Source: Tachypleus tridentatus (Eukaryota > Arthropoda > Merostomata > Xiphosura > Limulidae). From it: a stretch of DNA of 64,000 bases. The position numbers and the translations under genes were made by a program. The notes beneath the pieces are model-generated. The model ran no database searches. It saw only the letters and a list, made by a program, of their open reading frames with translations, and was not told the origin of the DNA. Numbering within the stretch: position 1 is the stretch's first letter; each line of letters starts with the position of its first letter. Of this stretch, positions 1 through 11,706 are shown one piece after another. Location of the stretch: positions 102,657,285 to 102,721,284 of the forward strand of contig NC_134827.1 of the NCBI RefSeq assembly GCF_004210375.1, read 5' to 3'.

Positions 1-374
1 TTCGATACCGCGAATTCAACGCCCAAGCACCAGATCCATTTCAATGGACTTTCATAATCATATGTTAGTAGCACAAACGGTTAAGACGTTTGATTGTTAT
101 AGCTGTAAATTGTGGACGCTTCTAACAATTCGTAATCCAGAGTTAACTAAAAAACAACAATACATTCTGACGATGTTGGAATTGTTCGTGTTTATGACAG
201 ATCAATTTGAATGTTTCGCGAATTTCTTGATTTTTTTCTTCAGTTGGAAAAAAAAAACAAACGCCAAAAAATAATTACGTAGTAACGACAACATTTCACC
301 ATGTTCAGTCAAACATCGTAAAATCTAAATTATTTACCATCTTCTTCCATTAACCCACCTTTCATATCTTCCTG
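1..374. other. unique non-coding DNA
   Basis: AT-rich sequence before the first SINE. An open frame of 76 codons at 44-274 ends in an A-rich run and resembles no family I know. I see no gene here. Confidence 0.5.
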
Positions 375-640
375 TCTGGCGTTGCCAGGTGGTCAAGACA
401 CTCGACTCGTAATCTGAGAGTTGCGGGTTCGAATCGACGGCAACCAAACATGCTCGCCCTTTCAGCCGTGCGGCGTTATTAGATTACAGTCAATTCCATT
501 ATACGTTGGTATGAGAGTAGCCCAAGAGTTGGCGGTGGGTGGTGGTGACTAGCTGCCTTCCCTCTAGTCTTACATTGCTAAATTAGGGACGGCTAGCGCA
601 GATAGCTCTTATGTAGCTTTGCGAGAAATTCAAAACAGTC
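375..640 (+). mobile_element. tRNA-derived SINE (type 1), full length
   Basis: The tRNA-like head carries an A-box-like segment and an RNA polymerase III B box (GGTTCGAATC). It is followed by the central domain (CCCAAGAGTTGGCGG, then TAAATTAGGGACGGCTAGCG) and the tail motif near AGATAGC...GTAGCTTTGCG. It is moderately diverged from the copies at 1.3 and 15.6 kb. The family is about 265 bp long and occurs in both orientations throughout the window. Confidence 0.88.
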
Positions 641-1290
641 TAATCATATCTTCCACTTTTATCTACCTATCTTTGTATTTATTGATATTGTAAGTTTATG
701 AAAAGCAATTATATTACGTGAAGAACAGGAATTCGTTTTAAAACGCACGTGTTTTTTCTTTGATTAGAAAAAAACAACAACAACGAACATCACATAAAGT
801 ACGTAAAGCTATAGTTAACCCAAGTCAGGCATGCATTTGTAACGCTTTAAGACACTGCTACATTTACATGGGATTTTCTGATTGTTACTCTAGCACGACT
901 TTAGTTTTTAATGTTTGAAACAAAAACTGGTTACGCTACAGTCTTTGTAAGATGTGTCATATAAAAGTACATCAGATGCATTAAACCTGTTGCTGATTTT
1001 ATAAAATCAAGAAACGTCGTTCATGTGAGAAGCCACATTGAAAACAAAAACAAAGAAACGAAAAATTCGATTCTTTTTTTTTACTTCCCGAAGAATGAAA
1101 GAAAAAAAGAATGAAATATAAGTGCTTTTATATTAAGATCTTGGTAAAAGTGCTACAACCTATTCTTTAAGAAATGTGTTGTACATTCAAAAGTTGAGAA
1201 AGAGAGAAGAAAAGAGTCTAGAAGTGTTCTATACCTCCTTACAGAAACATGCTTTCGTGATTACCTGTACGATTTTGTCTATCAAAACCG
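641..1290. other. unique non-coding DNA
   Basis: AT-rich sequence with A-rich and T-rich runs (for example around 1070-1110). I see no exon, RNA gene or repeat that I can support. Confidence 0.5.
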
Positions 1291-1553
1291 GGGCCCGGCA
1301 TGGCCAAGCGTGTTAAGGCGTTCAACTCGTAATCCGAGGGTCGCGGGTTCGAATCCCCGTCGCACCAAACATGCTCACCCTTTCAGCCGTGGCGGCGTTA
1401 TAAAGTGACGATCAATCCCACTATTCGTTGGTAAAAGAGTAGCCCAAGAGTTGGCGGTTGGTGGTGATGACTAGTTGCCTTCCCTCTAGTCTTACACTGC
1501 TAAATTAGGGACGGCTAGCGCAGATAGCCCTCGAATAGCTTTGTGCGAAAAAC
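1290..1553 (+). mobile_element. tRNA-derived SINE (type 1), full length
   Basis: One of the best-preserved heads in the window. It reads GCCCGGCATGGCCAAGCG, has an anticodon-loop-like CTCGTAA, a perfect B box (GGGTTCGAATCCC) and a CACCA end to the tRNA-like part. The central domain and the tail ending TTTGTGCGAAAAA follow. The anticodon loop would read CGT (Thr-like), which is inferred from position only. Confidence 0.92.
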
Positions 1554-1555
1554 AA

Positions 1556-2340
1556 TAAACAAAACTATCAAAACCGACTTTGTCTTATTAAGGCTTAGCT
1601 CCTTGGTCGTAGCGAAACAGTTTAATTTTCTCACCTGGGCTCTCGAAGTTTTATTATGTTTGTATGTTTTAGAATTTTGTGGGACGTCACACAGTGGTCA
1701 TCTGCTCGTAGCTGTCCTTAAGTTGGAACTGATAGAACACAGAGACCATAGCTAGTCAACAGCACCAACCACCGTCTCTTCAGCTACTCTTGTTTGATCT
1801 AATAAAGCGACTTCATCGTTACTGGTACACTATACTCATTGTATCAAAGCACAGAGAGTTTGCGTATTGTTTCAACGGAACACAAACCATACACTTTGAT
1901 TTACAGTTCTGACCCATTAACCACTAGGTCAGCACGGCCAGTTCCTCATGATGACGAGAAACCCACTTAAAGAAAAATGTACCCTCAAGATGGCTGGTAT
2001 GGGTATTAAAACTTTAATTAAAATAAAGTAGAGAACAACATTTCTCTATAATATAGCCCCTAATTTTGTCTAAAACAATATAATGATAAATAAACGTTCA
2101 GTACAATAACTATGACCACACAACACAGGTATTACATGTCATCTCTTACCTTAACGTTTTTATTGTTTGTTTTTAGAATTTTATGGATAGTCAAATATAT
2201 GCGTAAACGTTTAGAATCTTGATTTTAAAGTATAAATATTTATGCAAATATTATTGTAATCTTACAAAGTTGTACTACATATATAAATAATTGTAAGCAC
2301 TTTGTATTGAATTGAAAGTGCTGACATCCATTATTAGTTA
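1556..2340. other. unique non-coding DNA
   Basis: No recognisable gene. The short open frame at 1543-1755 starts inside the tail of the SINE and has no family resemblance. Confidence 0.5.
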
Positions 2341-2660
2341 CCCTGTAAGTGTATACTTAATGGTAGGTGCATCCCTGTAAGTGTTTACTTAATGGTAGGT
2401 GCAACCCTGTAAATGTATACTTAATGGTAGGTGCAACCCTGTAAGTGTATACTTAATGGTAGGTGCAACCCTGTAAGTGTATACATAATGGTAGGTGCAT
2501 CCCTGTAAGCGTATACTTAATGGTAGGTGCAACCCTATAAGTGTAAACTTAATGGTAGGTGCAACCCTGTAAGTGTATACATAATGGTAGGTGTACCCTG
2601 TAAGCGTATACTTAATGGTAGGTGCATCCCTGTAAGTGTATACTTAATGGTAGGTGTAAT
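2341..2660 (+). repeat. 32-bp minisatellite, 10 copies
   Basis: The unit begins CCCTGTAAGTGTATACTTAA and continues TGGTAGGTGCA. Ten head-to-tail units fill 320 bp, with substitutions such as GTTTAC or GTAAAC for GTATAC and one shorter unit near 2600. The open frame on the opposite strand is only a product of the repeat. Confidence 0.95.
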
Positions 2661-2833
2661 CCAAAGTGTAACTATGTAAGATGAATTTGTCCATTTTTTT
2701 CCGTTTTTTGAGTTTGACAACTTCTTCGGTTTTCTCGCTTGTGATTTACCGGATTAGATTGGTTGAATATTGCACACGCACCCAATCCCGCCATCTCCAT
2801 GAAACCAAGAAATCAATACTGTTCCTGATGTGG

Positions 2834-5800
2834 ATATCATTACCTAAATCTTCCCTTACACACTAGTGTAACTACTTCATACCATATCATTACCTAAATC
2901 TTCCCTTACACACTAGTGTAGCTACTTCATACCATATCATTACCTAAATCTTCCCTTACACACTAGTGTAGCTGCTTCATACCATATCATTACCTAAATC
3001 TTCCCTTACACACTAGTGTAGCTACTTCATACCATATCATTACCTAAATCTTCCCTTACACACTAGTGTAGCTACTTCATACCATATCATTACCTAAATC
3101 TTCCCTTACACACAAGTGTAGCTACTTCATACCATATCATTACCTAAATCTTTCCTTACACACTAGTGTAGCTACTTCATACCATATCATTACCTAAATC
3201 TTCCCTTACACACTAGTGTAGCTACTTCATACCATATCATTACCTAAATCTTTCCTTACACATTAGTGTAGCTACTTCATACCATATCATTACCTAAATC
3301 TTCCCTTACACACTAGTGTAGCTACTTCATACCATATCATTACCTAAATCTTCCCTTACACACTAGTGTAGCTACTTCATACCATATCATTACCTAAATC
3401 TTTTCCCTTACACTAGTAGTAGCTACTTCATACCATATCATTACCTAAATCTTTCCTTACACATTAGTGTAGCTACTTCATACCATATCATTACCTAAAT
3501 CTTCCCTTACACACTAGTGTAGCTACTTCATACCATATCATTACCTAAATCTTCCCTTACACACTAGTGTAGCTACTTCATACCATATCATTACCTAAAT
3601 CTTCCCTTACACACTAGTGTAGCTACTTCATACCATATCATTACCTAAATCTTTCCTTACACACTAGCGTAGCTACTTCATACCATATCATTACCTAAAT
3701 CTTCCCTTACACACTAGTGTAGCTACTTCATACCATATCATCACCTAAATCTTCCCTTACACACAAGTGTAGCTACTTCATACCATATCATTACCTAAAT
3801 CTTCCCTTACACACTAGTGTAGCTACTTCATACCATATCATTACCTAAATCTTTCCTTACACACTAGTGTAGCTACTTCATACCATATCATTATCTAAAT
3901 CTTCCCTTACACACTAGTGTAGCTACTTCATACCATATCATTACCTAAATCTTCCCTTACACACTAGTGTAGCTACTTCATACCATATCATTACCTAAAT
4001 CTTTCCTTACACACTAGCGTAGCTACTTCATACCATATCATTACCTAAATCTTCCCTTACACACTAGTGTAGCTACTTCATACCATATCATTACCTAAAT
4101 CTTCCCTTACACACTAGTGTAGCTACTTCATACCATATCATCACCTAAATCTTCCCTTACACACAAGTGTAGCTACTTCATACCATATCATTACCTAAAT
4201 CTTCCCCTTACACACTAGTGTAGCTACTTCATACCATATCATTACCTAAATCTTCCCTTACACACTAGTGTGTATACTTCATACCATATCATTACCTAAA
4301 TCTTCCCTTACACACTAGTGTAGCTACTTCATACCATATCATTACCTAAATCTTTCCTTACACACTAGCGTAGCTACTTCATACCATATCATTACCTAAA
4401 TCTTCCCTTACACACTAGTGTAGCTACTTCATACCATATCATTACCTAAATCTTCCCTTACACACTAGTGTAGCTACTTCATACCATATCATTACCTAAA
4501 TCTTCCCTTACACACAAGTGTAGCTACTTCATACCATATCATTACCTAAATCTTCCCTTACACACTAGTGTAGCTACTTCATACCATATCATTACCTAAA
4601 TCTTCCCTTACACACTAGTGTAGCTACTTCATACCATATCATCACCTAAATCTTCCCTTACACACAAGTGTAGCTACTTCATACCATATCATTACCTAAA
4701 TCTTCCTTTACACACTAGTGTAGCTACTTCATACCATATCATTACCTAAATCTTTCCTTACACACTAGTGTAGCTACTTCATACCATATCATTACCTAAA
4801 TCTTCCCTTACACACTAGTGTAGCTACTTCATACCATATCATTACCTAAATCTTCCCTTACACACTAGTGTAGCTACTTCATACCATATCATTACCTAAA
4901 TCTTCCCTTACACACTAGTGTAGCTACTTCATACCATATCATTACCTAAATCTTTTCCTTACACACTAAGTGAAGCACTTCATACCATATCATTACCTAA
5001 ATCTTCCCTTACACACTAGTGTAGCTACTTCATACCATATCATTACCTAAATCTTTCCCTTTACACACTAGTGTAGCTACTTCATACCATATCATCACCT
5101 AAATCTTCCCTTACACACTGTGTAGCATTTCATACCATATCATTACCTAAATCTTCCCTTACACACTAGTGTAGCTACTTCATACCATATCATTACCTAA
5201 ATCTTTTCCTACATAGTGTAGCTACTTCATACCATATCATTACCTAAATCTTCCCTTACACACTAATTAGTGTAGCTACTTCATACCATATCATTACCTA
5301 AATCTTCCCTTACACACTAGTGTAGCTACTTCACACCATATCATTACCTAAATCTTCCCTTACACACTAGTGTAGCTACTTCATACCATATCATTACCTA
5401 AATCTTCCCCTTACACATTAGTGTAGCACTACCATACCATATCATTACCTAAATCTTCCCTTACACACTAGTGTAGCTACTTCATACCATATCATTACCT
5501 AAATCTTCCCTTACACAATTAGTGTAGCTACTTCATACCATATCATTACCTAAATCTTCCCTTACACACTAGTGTAGCTACTTCATACCATATCATTACC
5601 TAAATCTTTCCTTACACATTAGTGTAGCTACTTCATACCATATCATTACCTAAATCTTCCCTTACACACTAGTGTAGCTACTTCATACCATATCATTACC
5701 TAAATCTTCCCTTACACACTAGCGTAGCTACTTCATACCATATCATCACCTAAATCTTCCCTTACACACAGTGTAGCTACTTCATACCATATCATTACCT

Positions 5801-8339
5801 AAATCTTCCCTTACACACTAGTGTAGCTACTTCATACCATATCATTACCTAAATCTTTCCTTACACACTTAGCTTAGCTACTTTCCATACCATATCATTA
5901 CCTAAATCTTTCCCTTACACACTAGCGTAGCTACTTCATACCATATCATTACCTAAATCTTCCCTTACACACTAGTGTAGCTACTTCATACCATATCATT
6001 ACCTAAATCTTCCCCTTACACACTAGTAGTAGCTACTTCATACCATATCATCACCTAAATCTTCCCTTACACACAAGTGTACTTCATACCATATCATTAC
6101 CTAAATCTTCCCTTACACACTAGTGTAGCTACTTCATACCATATCATTACCCTAAATCTTTCCCTTACACACTAGTGTAGCTACTTCATACCATATCATT
6201 ACCTAAATCTTCCCTTACACACTAGTGTAGCTACTTCATACCATATCATTACCTAAATCTTTCCTTACACATTAGTGTAGCTACTTCATACCATATCATT
6301 ACCTAAATCTTCCCTTACACACTAGTGTAGTACTACTATCATTACCTAAATCTTCCCTTACACACTATACTTCATACCATATCTTACCTAAAATCTTCCC
6401 TTACACACTAGTGTAGCTACTTCACACCATATCATTACCTAAATCTTCCCTTACACACTAGTGTAGCTACTTCATACCATATCATTACCTAAATCTTTCC
6501 TTACACATTAGTGTAGCTACTTCATACCATATCATTACCTAAATCTTCCCCCACACTAGTGTAGCTACTTCATACCATATCATTACCTAAATCTTCCCCT
6601 TACACACTAGTGTAGAAGTACTTCATACCATATCATTACCTAAATCTTCCCTTACACACTAGTGTAGCTACTTCATACCATATCATTACCTAAATCTTTC
6701 CTTACACACTAGTGTAGCTACTTCATACCATATCATTACCTAAATCTTTCCTTACACATTAGTGTAGCTACTTCACACCATATCATTACCTAAATCTTCC
6801 CTTACACACTAGTGTAGCTACTTCATACCATATCATTACCTAAATCTTCCCTTACACACTAGTGTAGCTACTTCACACCATATCATTACCTAAATCTTCC
6901 CTTACACACTAGTGTAGCTACTTCATACCATATCATCACCTAAATCTTCCCTTACACACTAGTGTAGCTACTTCATACCATATCATTACCTAAATCTTCC
7001 CTTACACACTAGTGTAGCTACTTCATACCATATCATCACCTAAATCTTCCCTTACACACAAGTGTAGCTACTTCCATACCATATCATTACCTAAATCTTC
7101 CCTTACACACTAGCGTAGCTACTTCATACCATATCATTACCTAAATCTTTCCTTACACACTAGCGTAGCTACTTCATACCATATCATTACCTAAATCTTT
7201 CCCTTACACACTAGCGTAGCTAGCTATCATACCATATCATTACCTAAATCTTCCCTTACACACTAGTGTAGCTACTTCCATACCATATCATTACCTAAAT
7301 CTTCCCTTACACACTAGCGTAGCTACTTCATACCATATCATCACCTAAATCTTCCCTTACACACAAGTGTAGCTACTTCATACCATATCATTACCTAAAT
7401 CTTCCCTTACACACTAGTGTAGCTACTTCATACCATATCATTACCTAAATCTTTCCTTACACACTAGTGTAGCTACTTCATACCATATCATTACCTAAAT
7501 CTTCCCTACACACTAGTGTAGCTACTTCCATACCATATCATTACCTAAATCTTTCCTTACACATTAGTGTAGCTACTTCATACCATATCATTACCTAAAT
7601 CTTCCCTTACACACTAGTGTAGCTACTTCATACCATATCATTACCTAAATCTTCCCTTACACACTAGTGTAGCTACTTCATACCATATCATTACCTAAAT
7701 CTTCCCTTACACACTAGTGTAGCTACTTCACACCATATCATTACCTAAATCTTCCCTTACACACTAGTGTAGCTACTTCATACCATATCATTACCTAAAT
7801 CTTTCCTTACACATTAGTGTAGCTACTTCCATACCATATCATTACCTAAATCTTCCCTTACACACTAGTAGTGTAGCTACTTCCATACCATATCATTACC
7901 TAAATCTTCCCTTACACACTAGTGTAGCTACTTCATACCATATCATTACCTAAATCTTCCCTTACACACTAGTGTAGCTACTTCATACCATATCATTACC
8001 TAAATCTTTCCTTACACACTAGTGTAGCTACTTCATACCATATCATTACCTAAATCTTTCCTTACACATTAGTGTAGCTACTTCATACCATATCATTACC
8101 TAAATCTTCCCTTACACACTAGTGTAGCTACTTCATACCATATCATTACCTAAATCTTCCCTTACACACTAGTGTAGCTACTTCATACCATATCATTACC
8201 TAAATCTTCCCTTACACACTAGTGTAGCTACTTCATACCATATCATTACCTAAATCTTCCCTTACACACTAGTGTAACTACTTCATACCATATCATTACC
8301 TAAATCTTCCCTTACACACTAGTGTAGCTACTTCATACC
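2834..8339 (+). repeat. 5.5-kb satellite array, 50-bp unit, about 110 copies
   Basis: The unit runs ACCATATCATTACCTAAATC, then TTCCCTTACACACTAGTGTA, then GCTACTTCAT. Copies are highly similar and in one orientation. Each typical unit contains the 10-bp perfect palindrome ACACTAGTGT. Common variants are CTTTCC for CTTCCC, CTAGCG for CTAGTG, CATTAG for CACTAG, and a linked pair TCACC plus CACAAGTG. Length-changing units are common at 4.95-6.65 kb and 7.05-7.9 kb but rare at 2.9-4.2 kb. There is no coding capacity. Confidence 0.97.
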
Positions 8340-8384
8340 GTAGATGAAATAAGTTTGAAATATAATCTTAGTTGCCGGTGTAAA

Positions 8385-8580
8385 CACTTGATGCTGGGTG
8401 CAATAAACTTGAAATGTACCATGAATAACCACTTAAGGCACTTAATATTGAGTGCAATGAACTTGAAATGTGCCACGAATAACCACTTAAGGCACTTAAT
8501 ATTGAGTGCAATGAACTTGAATTGTGCCACGAATAACCACTTAAGGCACTTAATATTGAGTGCAATAAACTTGAAATGTA
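8385..8580 (+). repeat. 54-bp minisatellite, 3.6 copies
   Basis: The unit begins CACTTAATATTGAGTGCAAT and ends ACCACTTAAGG. The period is a multiple of 3, so open frames persist on both strands. This explains the repetitive peptides predicted here. Confidence 0.92.
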
Positions 8581-8649
8581 ACAATGAAGAGTTTGATCCG
8601 TATGATATTTACTCTTAGTAACCACTAATGATGTGGATTCGGCGGGAAA

Positions 8650-8905
8650 TGCCAGCATAAAACGTCCTTGTTCGAGTCCAGCTAGTTGATCGACTGGAAT
8701 GGACTGCAAATGTCTTTCAGGTATCAGCAGAGGTTTAATGTGGCCGATACAACGTTCGAGCTCATTTAAATAATACTCATTTTGATTGAAGTTCGGCCAC
8801 TGTGCTGGCCAAACAAGACGATTTAGGTCAACGCCGTGCAATATGAGTGGAATAGATTGTTGTATTAAGGCTCTGAGCACAATGATACATTGTGATCGAA
8901 AACAA
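8650..8905 (-). pseudogene. Tc1/mariner-like transposase C-terminal fragment, decayed
   Basis: Read on the minus strand, the translation contains WPAQWPNFNQNEYYLNELER, which aligns with the Tc1/mariner block W-P-A-x-S-P-D-L-N-P-I-E-x-x-W-x-x-L-x-R around the last catalytic acidic residue. About 25 residues later it shows the typical ending (L-Q-S-I-P-V-D-Q-L). The catalytic D/E context is altered (PNFNQNEY in place of PDLNPIEH) and no upstream transposase or terminal inverted repeat is seen. It is therefore a dead remnant. Its frame runs on into the 54-bp array, which is fortuitous. Confidence 0.65.
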
Positions 8906-9140
8906 TATTATGGAAATGTGTTGCTGTTATCTGCCTTTTTTAAAGAACCAAAAGGCCCGACCTCTATCACGAAAACATTTTCAATACAAATAACCCGTCA
9001 CTAGAAACGTCATGTTTTGTTTTGTTTTTAACTTGTACGTCATTTCAGAAAGGATAAAAAAGTCGCTTATAAAACCATATCATAGATTCCAGTAGTTGGC
9101 TGTTCACAGTTTGTGTTCTAAAAACCACAAGTTATGCCTT

Positions 9141-9369
9141 CCAGTTGATATTAACATGTTTTTCTGATGGATGTGCTGACACATGGTAGTTATCATTCCA
9201 GTTTACGTGAAGATGTCCTTCTGATGGACGTACTGATACATGGTGGTTATTATTCCAGTTTACGTGAAGATGTCCTTCTGATGGACGTACTGATACATGG
9301 TGGTTATCATTCCAGTTTACGTGAAGATGTCCTTCTGATGGACGTACTGACACATGGTGGTTATTATTA
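9141..9369 (+). repeat. 57-bp minisatellite, 4 copies
   Basis: The unit includes CCAGTTTACGTGAAGATGTC, then CTTCTGATGGACGTACTGA. The first copy is more diverged. The 57-bp period keeps both strands open, which gives spurious repetitive peptides. Confidence 0.92.
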
Positions 9370-11242
9370 TGACGCCCTTTCTAAGGTATGATTAAATACC
9401 ATTACCTTTCACTTTATAGCCAGTTACTAGCAATGTGTGACTATTGATATTTTTCCATTAACGGTACAAATATTTCCATTTGATTTCCATTTTTTTATAA
9501 CATCTGATAGTTTGTGATCCTTTTCGTTTTCACGGAATGTATCACATCCCGCCATCTTCAGTTATTTCTTTTTGTGATATTCTACATAGCGGCATCTTGA
9601 TTGTAAAGGAATAGCGCCGATCCTCAGACCAGTGACTGAAAACCATTGTCTTCTGCAAAAATCAAACAAATCATTGCTCGTGTCCTATCTTTTGGCATGA
9701 TAGTAAGGTAGCTACATTTATATATATGACCAAATGCCATTTTCATTGTTGCATGGATGGTGCCACGAATATCACAACAAAGTATTTTCGCTATAGCTCA
9801 CGTGAAAACTGAATAACAATTGAAATGACCAGAAAGTTGATATTTATTCTAGTGCCTTTATGTATTTGAAGTAAGGTGTATGAAGGTCATAGGGCACAGC
9901 CCTATAGAAGTACACAACTCTTTATTACTGTTCTAATGGAGCGAAATTTGGTTCAAATTAGCAAGTTAAATATTGAAGAAAAAACAACTCACTAACAATT
10001 ATTTTAAATTATACACTTAAGCAATAAGACAGTGGAGAAAAATAGACCAGCAGTTACTGCTGAATTCAGACTTCATAGACAAACAATTCAGTCCAGCAGG
10101 CTTAAACTAATCAAGTCTTTGTCTATTTAAAACACAGGAGCAAAGACTTACCGAAAGGATAGATAGAAGGAATAAAATGACCCCTGGATTACTGTTCTTT
10201 TCAAATATTTATGGACCCCATATATTATGATATGCAGCGCCATCATGCGGACCTTATTTCCTCAGCTCTCTGCCACCCAAGCTGAAAAAAACGTCTTAAT
10301 AAGCAAAGTATGTTTATTGTTAGCTCAGTTTGGTACTTTGAGTTCACAGGTCTTATACAGTGCAGGGGTATTTCGTGTTATCGGTTTTTTTTCTAACAAC
10401 CCGCATCGCTGTATTAAGAAGTGATGGTTTATACAATAAAGGGTGTTTTTACTACCACGGCTTAAAGAAAAACGTTGTTTATGACTGAACCTTTCTCGTA
10501 CATTCTTTAGGCACGTCTAGAAATCCCTCGTTTAACATAACAATGTCCGCTTCCAGGCATAATTAGCAGTTTCAGATTTTTAGAAATTGCAAACGAAAGA
10601 AAACATACTAATAACACATATAAAATAAACTTTATACGTTACGGAATTTCATATGAGAGTAAAGCATTTTAGAATAAGATAAAATAACCCAATTAGCGCT
10701 TGATGTTTCGAAGGTGTGAGCCTGGCCATTCGCCTTTTATCCATGACAAACGTTTCACTAAAGGCGCATGGTCACGAAAGTACAAATGTTTAACTAACAT
10801 ATAGTATAGTCTATTGAGAACGACCTTCCTTTAGAAGTAATAATGACAAATCCAGTTACTTTAAGGAGCCAAGAAGTTTCTTTTAACCAACACCAGGGGA
10901 GACCTGCAGATGTAAGTTAATAAAAGTACATTCACGACATCTTAATAAACAATGGGACTTAATCAACGTACAATGTGTTATTATATATGTGTGTGTGTTT
11001 AAAAATCAATCATACTATAGGCATATTAAAATAAACACCTCAAACAATTTCTTCCTTTTGAATTGTGTTCAATTTAATATTAGTTCTCGTCTTTTACCAA
11101 CATTAACTTTCTTTTTATTGTGTTATGAAATGGAAGTGTTGAAAACACATTCTCTCAGTATCTGCGGTAAAACACACTTTAACTGAAAGTCTGAGAAGCT
11201 CAATGATAAACTGATATAAATGACACTGTTTTAAATATATTC
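9370..11242. other. unique non-coding DNA
   Basis: About 1.9 kb of AT-rich DNA. Short open frames (10227-10424, 10989-11186) lack any family signature. I see no repeat, exon or RNA gene. Confidence 0.5.
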
Positions 11243-11643
11243 CTGGCGTGGCATGGCCTGATGGTTAAGGCACTCGACTTGTAATCTGAGGGTCACGGGT
11301 TCGAATCTCCGTCACCCCAAACATGTTCACCCTTTCAACTGTGGGGGTATCATAATGTTGTGGTCAGTTCCTCTATTCGTTGGTGAAATAGTAGCCCAAG
11401 AGGTGGTGGTGGGTGGTGATGACAAGTTGCTTTCGCTGTAATCTTACACTGGTATGTAATCTTACACTGGTATGTAATGTTACACTGGTATGTAATCTTA
11501 CACTGGTATGTAATGTTACACTGGTATGTAATCTTACACTGGTATGTAAACTTACACTGGTATGTAATGTTACACTGGTATGTAATCTTACACTGGTAAA
11601 TTAGGGACGGATAGCGTGTAGTTTTGCACGAAATTCAAAACAA
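11243..11643 (+). mobile_element. tRNA-derived SINE (type 1) interrupted by its own expanded minisatellite
   Basis: The head and central domain lie at 11243-11436 (GGCATGGCCTGATGGTTAAGG, B box GGGTTCGAATC). The 3' part resumes at 11599 with TTAGGGACGGATAGCG and ends with the GCACGAAATTC tail. Between them an 18-bp unit is repeated nine times at the exact point where other copies read TCTTACACTGCTAAATTAGG. The tail is short compared with other copies, because the AGATAGCCC segment is reduced. Confidence 0.88.
11437..11598 (+). repeat. 18-bp minisatellite, exactly 9 copies, inside a SINE
   Basis: The unit TGTAATCTTACACTGGTA (with CTT, GTT or ACTT variants) fills 162 bp. The core CTTACACTG is the internal SINE sequence, so the array looks like a local expansion of SINE sequence. 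Confidence 0.95.
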
Positions 11644-11706
11644 ATTAAAATATTTAGCGTATATAACGAAAATCGCCAAATAAAACAGCTTAAAGTGCAA
11701 AGTGTC

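Noticed and set aside
2834..8339. CRISPR-like regular spacing
   Set aside because: There are no unique spacers. The entire 50-bp unit is repeated and the DNA is from an animal genome.
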